Source: Bacteroidota bacterium
Lineage (GTDB): Bacteria; Bacteroidota; Bacteroidia; Chitinophagales; Saprospiraceae
Direction: 5' to 3'
Assembly: GCA_020160935.1 (NCBI GenBank)
Contig: JAIUPL010000011.1
Coordinates: 110,010 to 174,009 of the forward strand
Length of the DNA stretch: 64,000 nt
Shown: positions 25,673 to 34,664 of the stretch, piece by piece
Position numbering within the stretch: the first letter of the stretch is position 1
Layout: each line of letters opens with the position of its first letter
Program-made: the position numbers and the translations under genes
The notes under the pieces: model-generated
The model's input: only the letters and a program-made list of their open reading frames with translations
Databases searched by the model: none
What the model was told of the DNA's origin: nothing

Positions 25673-26230
25673 ATGCAAGACCCTCAACCCTGGAAGGTGC
25701 TCGACCGCCGATATGTACTCGACCGCCGGCCCTATATGATGCTTCGGGAAGATACCGTGCTGTTGCCCAACGGCGCCCGAATAGATGATTTCTTTGTATT
25801 TGAGTACCCCGACTGGGTGATGACGCTGGCCGTCACTCGTGATGGTGAATTTGTGCTCATCCGTCAATATCGCCACGGTATTGGCGCCGTATACTACGAA
25901 CTGGCAGCCGGCGTAGCCGAGCCACAGTATTCCATGCTGGAAAATGCACAACGCGAGTTGCTGGAAGAAACCGGTTTTGGCGGCGGGCACTGGCAACCCT
26001 GGATTCAGGCTTCCGCCAACCCTTCCACCCACACCAATACCAGTCATATTTTCCTGGCTACGGACGTGGAACGTATCGATTCACAACAACTTGAATCGAC
26101 TGAGGATATCGTGGTGCAGGTGCTTCCCGGTCGGGAAGTGCTGCGTATCCTGCGTGCCGGAGAGGTGTTTCAGGCACTGCATTCGGCGGCTTTGTGGCGC
26201 TATTTTGCGGAGTTCGGATTGCCGGGGTAA
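25673..26230 (+). CDS. Nudix hydrolase, ADP-ribose pyrophosphatase-like
   Basis: 185 residues. The N-terminal strands (WKVLDRRYVLDRRPYMMLRED) and the QYRHGIGAVYYELAAGVAE stretch are typical of ADP-sugar pyrophosphatases (NudF-like). The metal-binding part RELLEETGF is intact, but the first glutamate of the Nudix box (Gx5E) is replaced by tyrosine. It hydrolyses nucleoside diphosphate derivatives in the cytoplasm; the exact substrate is unknown. The gene begins just after a terminator hairpin and so may need its own promoter, which was not seen. Confidence 0.82.
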   Translation: MQDPQPWKVLDRRYVLDRRPYMMLREDTVLLPNGARIDDFFVFEYPDWVMTLAVTRDGEFVLIRQYRHGIGAVYYELAAGVAEPQYSMLENAQRELLEETGFGGGHWQPWIQASANPSTHTNTSHIFLATDVERIDSQQLESTEDIVVQVLPGREVLRILRAGEVFQALHSAALWRYFAEFGLPG

Positions 26231-26570
26231 CATGAGACATCCAGAATTTTGGTTTGGAATTTTTCCTACCCAAACTGATCGCGTAGAGTAATTTCCCGCA
26301 GATGAACCCAGAACGCAGAGTAATTTAATTTCCCGCAGAACTCGCAGATTTACCCGCAGAACTCGCAGAACGTAGAGTACACCTACTCCTTCATATCGAG
26401 TACACGGTGTACTCTACGTTCTGCGAGTTCTGCGGGTAAATCTGCGAGTTCTGCGGGAAATTACTCTACGAGAAATTACTCTACGGGAAATCTACAGGAA
26501 ACAACCTCTCAAAAACAAGATTCCCAACCCTGGCTTTGGCCAAAAATCGGGATGTCTTATGTTAGCATTC
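26227..26570. repeat. 340-bp nested inverted repeat with GTAGAGTACAC palindrome core
   Basis: The outer arms TAACATGAGACATCC (26229-26243) and GGATGTCTTATGTTA (26551-26565) differ at one base. Inner arms are built of CCCGCAGAACTCGCAG units and their complement. The centre carries CGTAGAGTACACC (26371-26383) and GGTGTACTCTACG (26406-26418). It lies between the convergent Nudix and histidine kinase genes. Confidence 0.85.
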
Positions 26571-26572
26571 GA

Positions 26573-27619
26573 TCAGTTTTCACTCAGATCTACCTTCAAA
26601 TTGGCTTTGTAAAAACCGTTCTCGCGCCCAATATTCAAGGCGTATTGCTCCGGGTAAAGGAGATCCAACTGGCGTTTTACATTTTTCAGTCCAATGCCGC
26701 CCGTGCCGTTGGTGGGAGGTTCATATTCCTCATCTACCGTATTGCTTACCAGAAATTGCAACTGGTTGTTTTCCAGTGTCAGGTGAATGCTGATGGAAAC
26801 ATCGCCGGTAGTGGCTGCGGCACCGTGTTTGAAACTGTTTTCCACAAAAGGCAGCAGCAACAAGGGCGAAATGGATGCATGCGGGTTGTCGACCACTTCC
26901 TGATAATCGACCGTCAGGCGCTGGTTGTAGCGCAATTTCTCCAATTCGATATAATCGCGGATCACCTTGGCCTCGTCGGAAACGGCGATGCGCGGCGCGC
27001 GGCATTCATACAGCACGAAACGCATGATTTTGGACAACATCATGATGGCGTCGGCAGTCTTATCCGATTTTTTACGGGCCAGCACAAAAAGGTTGTTGAG
27101 CGTATTGAACAGAAAATGCGGGTTTGTCTGGGCGCGCAGGAAACTGAGTTCGCTTTGCAGTTTTTCGTTGATGAGGCGCTCTTCCACTTCCTGGCTTTTG
27201 TAGCGCAGTTTGATCATTTTGATAATCACTGCCGAAGTGATGGTGATATACAGGTCGAATACGCAAAGAATAACGCCTTGCGGGCCAAAAAAGGAATAGG
27301 GCCGGGGTTCGATCGTCGTAAAATACCACCAGAGTTGAACCCGGTACAAGAGGGTAGCGATCGCAAACGATACCACCGACATCAGAATCAAATTGCCCAG
27401 TTTTCGGCGGTCGAGGTAAAGCGGCAGTACGTAATAGAAAATGAAATAGGTAAACGCCAGTTTTACCGGCAGGGAATACGCTTCCCTGTACATGGCAGAG
27501 AAAACGAAGGAATTGATTTTATGTCCTTCCATCACGCACACCACCAGTCCGTTCAGGAACAGGTAAACCAGCCAGAACAACAAGTGGTATCCGATGCGTA
27601 TCCAGTTTATACGAGCCAT
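26573..27619 (-). CDS. LytS/YpdA-type sensor histidine kinase
   Basis: 348 residues. Four hydrophobic segments (about 12-28, 45-63, 75-95, 108-130) are followed by a coiled linker and the His_kinase domain (PF06580) with the phospho-acceptor histidine in AQTNPHFLFNTLNNL and an ATP-binding part (LLLPFVENSFKHGA, GTGGIGLKNVKRQL). Such kinases usually signal to LytTR response regulators; none is adjacent. Its start overlaps the end of the GH31 gene by 13 nt, so the two are translated together. Confidence 0.9.
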   Translation of the reverse strand: MARINWIRIGYHLLFWLVYLFLNGLVVCVMEGHKINSFVFSAMYREAYSLPVKLAFTYFIFYYVLPLYLDRRKLGNLILMSVVSFAIATLLYRVQLWWYFTTIEPRPYSFFGPQGVILCVFDLYITITSAVIIKMIKLRYKSQEVEERLINEKLQSELSFLRAQTNPHFLFNTLNNLFVLARKKSDKTADAIMMLSKIMRFVLYECRAPRIAVSDEAKVIRDYIELEKLRYNQRLTVDYQEVVDNPHASISPLLLLPFVENSFKHGAAATTGDVSISIHLTLENNQLQFLVSNTVDEEYEPPTNGTGGIGLKNVKRQLDLLYPEQYALNIGRENGFYKANLKVDLSEN

Positions 27620-30183
27620 GTTATTTTTTCAAAATTCGGGTTGATATTCAGGGTGTACAGCGAACGGTCGCGCAGGCGAATTTCCTTGATAGGCATTTCT
27701 TCTCCATCGACGGTGCAGTGTTTTACAAATGCCGGAAAACCGACGAGGTAAATTTTAACTTTGGTGTAATCCGGTTGAAAATGGCCTTCCTTGCGCTGCC
27801 GCAGCATAAAGCCTTCTTCATTCCCTTGTGTTTCAAATATTTTCAGGCTCCATTGTTCCTCCCTGTAAGCATATCCTTCTCCTTCATCTTCGTACAAATG
27901 GCTGGTTTCCACGCCATTTTTGTAATAAACATAAAGCGTCAGTTCATCAATGGGTTTTTCATGTACCCACTGCCGAATCGGGTACACTGGCAACACAGCC
28001 CCTTCCCGGATAAAAAACGGAATCTGGTCGGGCATGGTGTTGATAAATACCTCTCCCGAGCAAGGCTGACCGGTCCAGAAATAGTACCAGTTGCCTTTCG
28101 GAAGATAAATGCCCTGCCGCTGTATCCGGGGCTGCACCACCGGACTCACGAGCAGGTGCTCTGCAAACAGGAAATCGCGTTCCTGTTCCCATAGCCGCGG
28201 GTCGTGGGCATCGGCAAAAGCCAGGTGCCGCAATACCGGCGTTCCATCTAGTGTGTGCCGCCACATGGCCGTGTAGATGCAAGGTAAAAGACAATACCGC
28301 AACTCGATGGCTTTTTTCGCCAAAGGCGTCCATTTCTCCCCGAAAGACCAGGGTTCCTGGTCTGAAAGTTGCGGAATGAGGGTTTCTGCGGGCGGGTGGT
28401 CGGGTACGTGCGTCGTTTCATCCGGGGCCAGTTGTTCGTCTTCGAGCGAGGCCAGCGCATCGCCTGTCACGTGCTGTCCCTTGCTGTGTGTGCGCATGAG
28501 CGGGTGAAAAACCGCCAGTTGCAACCAGCGCACGTACAACTCTCCGTCTGTGCAGCCGGTGAAGCCACCTATGTCCGTTCCGCAAAATGAAAACCCGGAT
28601 ACCGAGAGGCGCTGGCACTGGATGTTGGCTATTTGCAGGTGCTCCCAGTCCGATACGTTGTCGCCGGTCCAAATGGCCGAATACCGCTGCCCGCCGCTGT
28701 AAGTGGCCCGGCTCAGCAGGAAAGGCCGTTTTTCGGGTTTCAATTTCCTGAAACCATCCCAAGAGGCCCGCGTCATCTGATGGCCGTAAATATTATGTGC
28801 CTTGCGATGGCTGCAAGGGTGGCCATCGCCGTGGTGCATTACATGATCGGGCAGGGTTTTGTGGTGGACGTGGAACACGGCGGGTTCGTTCATGTCGTTC
28901 CAAAACCCGCTCACCAGTTGTTCGGCGTACATTTCCTCATACAGTTCGCCCCACCATTCGCGCACTTTCGGGTCGGTAAAGTCGGGAAATGCGCAGAAAC
29001 CAGGCCAGACGGGGCCTTTTGCCACTTCACCGTCGGCCGTACGGACAAACATGCCGAGTTCCAGTCCTTTTTTATACACCTCGTACGAAGGGTCTTCCTT
29101 GATGCCGGGGTCGATCATCACCACTGTTTCGAAGCCCTGCTCGCGCAGGTCGCTGATGAGTCTTTTTGGATTGGGGAAATGCGCATGATTCCAGGTAAAG
29201 CACCTGTAACCGTCCATGTAATCGATATCCAGGTAAATGGCGTCGCAGGGGATGGATTCGGCCCGAAAACGGTCGGCAATTTCCCGCACCTGCCTTTCGG
29301 GGTAATAACTCCAGCGGCACTGGTGATACCCCAGGCTCCACAGTGGCGGCAGTTCGTGTACACCTGTCAGGCGTGCATATCGGCGTGCTACTTCGTCGAG
29401 TTCGGGGCCATGAATGAAGTAATAGTTCATTTCCCCGCCTTCTGCATAAAATCGGGTGGCGCCGGAATCATCGCTGTTGAAATCAAAATGGGTGCGGTAG
29501 GTATTGTCGAACAGGATGCCGTATGCTACCCCCTGGTGCAGGGCATAGTAAAACGGAACAGCGCGGTACATGGCATTGTGGTCGCGGCCGAATGCATAGG
29601 AGTCGGTGCACCAGTTTTCAAACTGTTTGCCTGCGAGGTTGGTGGGGCAGGTTTTGTCGCCCAGCCCCATGAACACTTCCTTGCGCTGGCACTTTTTTTC
29701 CATTTTTAGTTCGCACCAGCCACGCATCACGGTTCTTTTGGCGGAAAACCCTTGCTCGTCCTCACAAAGGATATGGTCGTCGAGGTCGTAAATACGCACC
29801 CGCATACCAAGTTTGGTAACCACCACCTGTAGTTGTTCCGACACCAGCACGTAATCGTTGCTGTTTTCATTGAGCGTTACGACCACCTTGTCTGCCTGAA
29901 AATCGGGCGACAGGGCATAAGACGCGTCATGCCCAAACGCACCGTCAGGGGAATATCGAAAGCGTACGATACTGCCGGTGAGGATATGAATACGCAGCGT
30001 GACGCTGTTTTTGCAAACGAATTCATACGCGCCATTGTGCCAACGAACATTCGTAATTTCATCGGGTGTGACGACCTGGTAAACGTCGTCATATCGTTCG
30101 CTGACGCTGGCATCGGCCCAGGCAATGGTCGAGGGTGGGGGCGGCGTGCTGTCTGGAGTGGATTTTTCGGGGGCGGGTTTCAT
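27607..30183 (-). CDS. Glycoside hydrolase family 31 (alpha-glucosidase-like)
   Basis: 858 residues. An N-terminal beta-sandwich (about 50-220), a (beta/alpha)8 barrel with the nucleophile aspartate in FWNDMNEPAVF and the acid/base aspartate expected in the WTGDNVSDWEHL stretch, and C-terminal beta domains follow in order. Family members release glucose or xylose from alpha-linked oligosaccharides. No signal peptide is visible, so a cytoplasmic role is likely. An ATG at 30216 would add 11 residues. It precedes and overlaps a LytS-type kinase gene, an unusual partner. Confidence 0.93.
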   Translation of the reverse strand: MKPAPEKSTPDSTPPPPSTIAWADASVSERYDDVYQVVTPDEITNVRWHNGAYEFVCKNSVTLRIHILTGSIVRFRYSPDGAFGHDASYALSPDFQADKVVVTLNENSNDYVLVSEQLQVVVTKLGMRVRIYDLDDHILCEDEQGFSAKRTVMRGWCELKMEKKCQRKEVFMGLGDKTCPTNLAGKQFENWCTDSYAFGRDHNAMYRAVPFYYALHQGVAYGILFDNTYRTHFDFNSDDSGATRFYAEGGEMNYYFIHGPELDEVARRYARLTGVHELPPLWSLGYHQCRWSYYPERQVREIADRFRAESIPCDAIYLDIDYMDGYRCFTWNHAHFPNPKRLISDLREQGFETVVMIDPGIKEDPSYEVYKKGLELGMFVRTADGEVAKGPVWPGFCAFPDFTDPKVREWWGELYEEMYAEQLVSGFWNDMNEPAVFHVHHKTLPDHVMHHGDGHPCSHRKAHNIYGHQMTRASWDGFRKLKPEKRPFLLSRATYSGGQRYSAIWTGDNVSDWEHLQIANIQCQRLSVSGFSFCGTDIGGFTGCTDGELYVRWLQLAVFHPLMRTHSKGQHVTGDALASLEDEQLAPDETTHVPDHPPAETLIPQLSDQEPWSFGEKWTPLAKKAIELRYCLLPCIYTAMWRHTLDGTPVLRHLAFADAHDPRLWEQERDFLFAEHLLVSPVVQPRIQRQGIYLPKGNWYYFWTGQPCSGEVFINTMPDQIPFFIREGAVLPVYPIRQWVHEKPIDELTLYVYYKNGVETSHLYEDEGEGYAYREEQWSLKIFETQGNEEGFMLRQRKEGHFQPDYTKVKIYLVGFPAFVKHCTVDGEEMPIKEIRLRDRSLYTLNINPNFEKITWLV

Positions 30184-30244
30184 GCGTTTTGCCACGTACA
30201 ATTCATTTTCTGGCAAAAGTCTTTCGTTTTTTCCATAAAAGAAA

Positions 30245-30266
30245 GGGCAGGCTGTACGGCCTGCCC
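30245..30266 (-). terminator. Hairpin downstream of the barrel-type anti-sigma gene
   Basis: GGGCAGGC / GCCTGCCC stem; on the minus strand it is followed by TTTCTTTT. Confidence 0.7.
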
Positions 30267-30299
30267 TGATTTTAACCAGTATAAAATGAAGAAACGATG

Positions 30300-31661
30300 T
30301 CAGAATTTCCAGGTGCCCTGCAAAACAAATCGTCCGAGGCTGGGCAAAAGGGTGCTGGAAGGGGTTGCCAGCACGTCTAGTTGCGAGGTAGAACTGTTGT
30401 ATGAAGCAAGGTCCTTGCGCCCACTGATGTCGGCCCGGATAGGCACATGCCAGAACATTCCAATGTCTGCATGTTTGCCGAGTTGGAAGCCCAGGCCGCC
30501 CTGGTATTGTAATTGCCAGCGCGGCAATTCGCTGGTAGCCACCTGGCTCGCGCGTTTTTGTGTGAGGTCGGAGGCCAGGGAGAGAATCTGGTTATTGCTG
30601 TAATTTTGTTGTGCCGACTGTCCCATGAAAGTATAATCGACAGCCAGGCCAGAATACAAGCGCAGCGCCCGAACAGGCTGCCACCAAAGCATGACCGGCA
30701 TTTCCACCTGATGCAATTTGCGCAAGGGTATATACACATAACCTTCTGCCAGCGATTCATTTACATATGGTGTAGTGGGCGCACCCAGGCCGCTGGTGCC
30801 TGTGTACAGGCCTGTGGCATTCACATAACTGTATTCTTCTACTGCTACCACAGGCTGGCTGTTGGTAGATGGGCGGTAACGGGTGTATAGTGCGGAAGCG
30901 CGAATGCCCCATTTGCGGGCGAATTGCCAGTCGGTGCTCAGGCCGGCCGATATTCCATTCAGGGAAGAGAATGTTTCAGTAGATGCGGCGGCAGTGATAC
31001 CAAAGGCCCACTTGTTATTGCGCTTGTCTTTCTGCGTTTTTTCGACCGGGATGATGCTCGTGTGTTCCGGCATCTCCGGCAAAACCAGTTTTGGGGCTGA
31101 TTCAGGGTGGAGCGGCAAATCTGAATGTGCGACCTGATTCAGCGGCAAATCAGCAACAGCCAGGTCTGTATTCCATGTCGTGGGGGTGTTTGGACTGGTG
31201 AATGTTTCTTCCGCTACATACCCCCGTTCAGAAAGGATGTTGGCTACTGCATGTTCTTTGCTATCACGCGGTTCCAGTACAACACGATCGGTTTTGGCAA
31301 CACTTTTCAGGTTCGCAAGATGATTCCGGTTGTGGAAAGACGTCGATTCATCCGAAGTTATGCTGTTGTTCGCAACGGCAGAGGGTTCTGATAAACGGTC
31401 GCTCTGGTTTGCATTGGTTTGCACTATGGGGCGGTTCACGGGCGGAGTCGATGTAGCGGGCATCGGAGATGCGGGTGGTATGGTTTGGGTATTCCACCAG
31501 GCCTGGCTGCCCCAAATCGCAAGGGGCAGCAGCAACATCCCGAGCCACCACCACACAATGGGCCGGCGCTTCCGCTCGACAGGCATTTCCCTGTCGAGGG
31601 TTCGTTGCATGGACTGCCAGCCCTTATCAGCAAGTTTTTTATCCTGTTCTTCTCTTCTCAT
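30300..31661 (-). CDS. Membrane-anchored protein with outer-membrane barrel-like domain, putative anti-sigma factor
   Basis: 453 residues. The short cytoplasmic N-terminus (about 1-34) contains helical WQSMQRTLDREMP, and one membrane segment follows (about 36-52, WWWLGMLLLPLAIWGS). A long polar linker (55-205) and a C-terminal domain that looks like an outer-membrane beta-barrel (about 215-453, WAFGITAAASTETF to FVLQGTWKF) complete it. It overlaps the preceding ECF sigma gene by 4 nt (ATGA), so the natural reading is an anti-sigma factor whose sensing part spans the periplasm. This topology is recurrent in Bacteroidota, but the function is inferred. Confidence 0.7.
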   Translation of the reverse strand: MRREEQDKKLADKGWQSMQRTLDREMPVERKRRPIVWWWLGMLLLPLAIWGSQAWWNTQTIPPASPMPATSTPPVNRPIVQTNANQSDRLSEPSAVANNSITSDESTSFHNRNHLANLKSVAKTDRVVLEPRDSKEHAVANILSERGYVAEETFTSPNTPTTWNTDLAVADLPLNQVAHSDLPLHPESAPKLVLPEMPEHTSIIPVEKTQKDKRNNKWAFGITAAASTETFSSLNGISAGLSTDWQFARKWGIRASALYTRYRPSTNSQPVVAVEEYSYVNATGLYTGTSGLGAPTTPYVNESLAEGYVYIPLRKLHQVEMPVMLWWQPVRALRLYSGLAVDYTFMGQSAQQNYSNNQILSLASDLTQKRASQVATSELPRWQLQYQGGLGFQLGKHADIGMFWHVPIRADISGRKDLASYNSSTSQLDVLATPSSTLLPSLGRFVLQGTWKF

Positions 31662-32245
31662 GTCGCAGTTTTTACTTGAGGGCTTTGGATGTTTCTGATT
31701 GAGTAATGATGTGCAAGCAAATCACGTAATTTTTGCCGGGCGGTGCTCAAATGCCATTTGGATGTTCCTTCGCTCATTTGCAGCGTTTCGGCGATTTCCG
31801 CATGCGAGTAACCTTCGATGGCGTATAATCGGAACACTTCCTGTGACACAGGCGGCAGGGTTTGCACCGCTTTCAGAATGTCTTCTTCATAAAACACCTC
31901 ATGGCTACTTTCCTGAACAGGTTTATCATGGTCTTCCAATACCAAAAAATGCAGGTAACGTGCATTATCGCGGTAATAATCGGCCATGCTGTGGTACACC
32001 AGCCGTCGGATCCAGCCTTCCAGGCTGCCTTTGAAACCGAACGTATGGATTTTTTTATACACACGAAGAAACCCGTTGTTCAGGATTTCAAGCGCCGTAT
32101 CGTCGTCACGCGTATATCGACGGCACATGCGAAGCATTTCCGGGAAAAAACGACGGTAGAGAGCCTCCTGTGCCCGACGGTCGTTGGCGGCACAGCCGGC
32201 CACCAGTTCCTCTTCCGTGTATGTTTTTTTATTGAAAATGCTCAT
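31658..32245 (-). CDS. ECF RNA polymerase sigma factor
   Basis: 195 residues. Region 2 (ALYRRFFPEMLRMCRRYTRDD, EILNNGFLRVYKKI) and region 4 (VFRLYAIEGYSHAEIAETLQ with the helix-turn-helix) are both present. The C-terminal codons overlap the start of the putative anti-sigma gene. It resembles the ECF type with a short linker between the two regions. Targets are unknown. Confidence 0.9.
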   Translation of the reverse strand: MSIFNKKTYTEEELVAGCAANDRRAQEALYRRFFPEMLRMCRRYTRDDDTALEILNNGFLRVYKKIHTFGFKGSLEGWIRRLVYHSMADYYRDNARYLHFLVLEDHDKPVQESSHEVFYEEDILKAVQTLPPVSQEVFRLYAIEGYSHAEIAETLQMSEGTSKWHLSTARQKLRDLLAHHYSIRNIQSPQVKTAT

Positions 32246-32341
32246 TCAACAGAATGTCTGATTTGATTATTTGGTGTGTAATCGGATAATGATTGCAAAA
32301 TAAAGTAGCGGTTTTTGGGGATTGGTTGAATCGTCTGCTTT

Positions 32342-33106
32342 TTATATCAGCAGCCCGATGCCAATCTGTATTCTTTTTTTCAGGTATAAATCGGTTCCAC
32401 TTCCCCCCCAGGGGGTACTGTTCCATTCATATTTCAGATGCTGAAGGCGTATTCCCATAAAAGCAATGAAATGATTGCCAATGCGATACCCCGCTTGTCC
32501 GTATGCCATCCAGCCGCCATGCCAGTCGTCTACGTCGGTACCAGTGCCCCACCACTCGAACGAGTTTTCCTCTTTTGTAATGATGGAATACCCTGCTCCT
32601 GCACTAATAAACGGCGTAATGTGCCTTGGCAGTAAGTAGCAGCGTGTTTCGACAAACAAAGGCATAATGACAGGATCCAGTTGTTCGGGGGCAAAGTTTT
32701 CAATACCGATTCCTGCTCCAATTCCCCAGAAACGATTCATCTGAAACCCGGAACTGTGTTGGAGCGAATATCCCAGGTTGTTGGCCCCTGGCAAAGCACT
32801 CACCCGAGTTGAATGGTACCAACCTCGTTCACGGAAATTGTACACACGCTCTCCGCGCGGCTGTTTGCTACTTTTACAATCCTGAATAACTCGCCGCACC
32901 GCATTGCTTGGAATCTCCATTTTGCTTCCACTCCAGGTTGTCATTATCAGCGTGCCCGAAAGGTCGTAGTTGGAAATGGTACCACGAAAAACCGATCCTC
33001 CTTTCATATACACTACATCCTGACAGCGCAGGCTATCCTGAGCATGCAGATGGTATGCACCACCTGCAAAAAGTATGAGTAGCAGAAATTTATGAATCAT
33101 ATGCAT
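32342..33106 (-). CDS. Secreted or outer-membrane protein, barrel-like, unknown
   Basis: 254 residues. A signal peptide (to about 22, HLHAQ) is followed by a small beta domain (DVVYMKGGSVFRGTISNYD, about 30-70) of a kind seen before barrels in Bacteroidota, and a barrel-like domain (about 95-254, GIGAGIGIENF, FISAGAGYSI, RIQIGIGLLI). An ATG at 33100 is an alternative start. No enzymatic motif was found. Confidence 0.65.
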   Translation of the reverse strand: MHMIHKFLLLILFAGGAYHLHAQDSLRCQDVVYMKGGSVFRGTISNYDLSGTLIMTTWSGSKMEIPSNAVRRVIQDCKSSKQPRGERVYNFRERGWYHSTRVSALPGANNLGYSLQHSSGFQMNRFWGIGAGIGIENFAPEQLDPVIMPLFVETRCYLLPRHITPFISAGAGYSIITKEENSFEWWGTGTDVDDWHGGWMAYGQAGYRIGNHFIAFMGIRLQHLKYEWNSTPWGGSGTDLYLKKRIQIGIGLLI

Positions 33107-33114
33107 TGAATTTT

Positions 33115-33153
33115 CCCTGCCGGTTTCAAGGAATATGGCTGAAACCGGCAGGG
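33115..33153. terminator. Strong hairpin between a barrel gene and an LVIVD gene
   Basis: The arms CCCTGCCGGTTTCA (33115-33128) and TGAAACCGGCAGGG (33140-33153) are perfectly complementary. No T-run follows on the minus strand, so it may stabilise mRNA ends rather than terminate. Confidence 0.55.
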
Positions 33154-33159
33154 CAGGGG

Positions 33160-34461
33160 TTATCTTACAACGGGTACCAAGCTGATTTCTTTCGGATTGG
33201 CCGGATCGGTCACATCGTACTGATAAAAGCCGCCAGGGCCGGTTACCACCAGGTGATTTTCACTCAATGCGATCACATCGTAGGTAGCAATACCTTTCAC
33301 GTGGGCCAGCAGTTTCAAATCATCCGGATATTTTTTGTCGTACACTTTCAAGCCATCATCGCACACAAACAGGTGGTCGTTGGTGATGCTCAGGCCTTTC
33401 GGTTCCGTCATCGTATAAGTATTGACCAGGTTGGCAGCGGGCAGGTTGCTGATGTCGACCACATCCAGTTGGTTGATGGTGCCGTTGCAGGTAGTGCCGC
33501 TGTGCAGGGTCACATAAGCATTGTTGTCGTCGCAAACTACGGGGTCGCAGCCAGTGGCATGTATAAAGGAGGACTCCATGACCGGGTGAGCGGGATTGCT
33601 GTTGTTGTAAATAAACACGCCGCTTTGAGAGCCGAGGAACAAACGATTTTTATAGGGGAAAATCGTTTCGATATTCCAGCCGGCGTACATGGAATCGGTA
33701 CGCGCCGGGCAACTTGGGTTTTGAATCGACCAACTCCGCAGCATGGCATTGTCTACCGTGTAGAGGTAATCATCCACGATACCAAAACGGGCATAAGAGC
33801 CTGAAAGTGTTGCGCCACTATTGGCATTGGAGAAATTCGGGGTGGCAGGGCCTGCGAAAGAAGAAAAGGACGATGAACTGGATATAAAAGAAACGGCGTC
33901 GGCTTCTGCGAAGACTATTCCACCGCGTCTGAACCACACATTGCCCCAGTTTTCATCGGCACAGTTGATCTGCTCGGTCACTTCAGTCTGGGTGTAGTCT
34001 ACAATATAGCCATTGCCTGGCACAAAACCCTGTAATTGGAACGCATCCTGCTGGGTGCATTCCAGTTGTGGATTTTGAAAATCGCTGATGTCGATGGTCA
34101 ACAGGTCCACATATTGGTCGGCATAGAGGTGATTGCCTTTAACAGCCATGTCCACATTGCCCGGAATTTTCCAGAAAGCAATATTCTGAGGATGGGTCGG
34201 ATCGGAATTGTCGATGACATGGATGCCTTCGAGGCGCTCGTTGATAAAGAGGTAATTGTCCAGCGCCAACATTTTCCCAGGGTTTTTCAGGGTGCGCGGC
34301 GCCTCTGCACTGATGCCAACCCGGAATTCGGCGGGCAATTTGTACACAGGGTCAAACCGAATGAAGGTACGGGTAGACGTGCATTCATCGCGCAGGCAGC
34401 CGGCCAGAGCAGTCAGCAAAAGACCTGCCAGCGCAAAACGTAGTAATGAAAGATGTTTCAT
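33160..34461 (-). CDS. LVIVD-repeat surface lipoprotein
   Basis: 433 residues. A lipoprotein signal with lipobox LAGC (Cys at 22) precedes LVIVD-type beta-propeller repeats (for example GIHVIDNSDPTHPQNIAFW, LTIDISDFQNPQ, VDISNLPAANLVNTY and YDVTDPANPKEISLV), each a propeller blade. Such proteins are common in Bacteroidota; the ligand is not known. The gene lies upstream of the barrel gene in the same orientation with 53 nt between them. Confidence 0.8.
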   Translation of the reverse strand: MKHLSLLRFALAGLLLTALAGCLRDECTSTRTFIRFDPVYKLPAEFRVGISAEAPRTLKNPGKMLALDNYLFINERLEGIHVIDNSDPTHPQNIAFWKIPGNVDMAVKGNHLYADQYVDLLTIDISDFQNPQLECTQQDAFQLQGFVPGNGYIVDYTQTEVTEQINCADENWGNVWFRRGGIVFAEADAVSFISSSSSFSSFAGPATPNFSNANSGATLSGSYARFGIVDDYLYTVDNAMLRSWSIQNPSCPARTDSMYAGWNIETIFPYKNRLFLGSQSGVFIYNNSNPAHPVMESSFIHATGCDPVVCDDNNAYVTLHSGTTCNGTINQLDVVDISNLPAANLVNTYTMTEPKGLSITNDHLFVCDDGLKVYDKKYPDDLKLLAHVKGIATYDVIALSENHLVVTGPGGFYQYDVTDPANPKEISLVPVVR

Positions 34462-34611
34462 GAAAATGAGTCTTGGTTTGAGAGAATTTTGGACTTCACA
34501 ACATTCTCTTGTTTGACTGGTTTGATATTGAATTGGCCCAATTGCACCGATAGACTGCGAAATTTACTTACAAGGTTGGCTAATTATCGGCAAATTTTAC
34601 TGCTACCACCT

Positions 34612-34619
34612 TATTTTTG
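34612..34619 (+). promoter_or_regulatory. -7 element TATTTTTG
   Basis: Exact TAnnTTTG match 46 nt before the start at 34665. Confidence 0.55.
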
Positions 34620-34664
34620 CATCACTGTTATACAAGTTGTTGAAAATCAGAAAGTTGATAATTT

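Noticed and set aside
26552..27751. A 399-codon plus-strand frame opposite the histidine kinase
   Set aside because: Antisense shadow; the minus-strand kinase has clear catalytic motifs.
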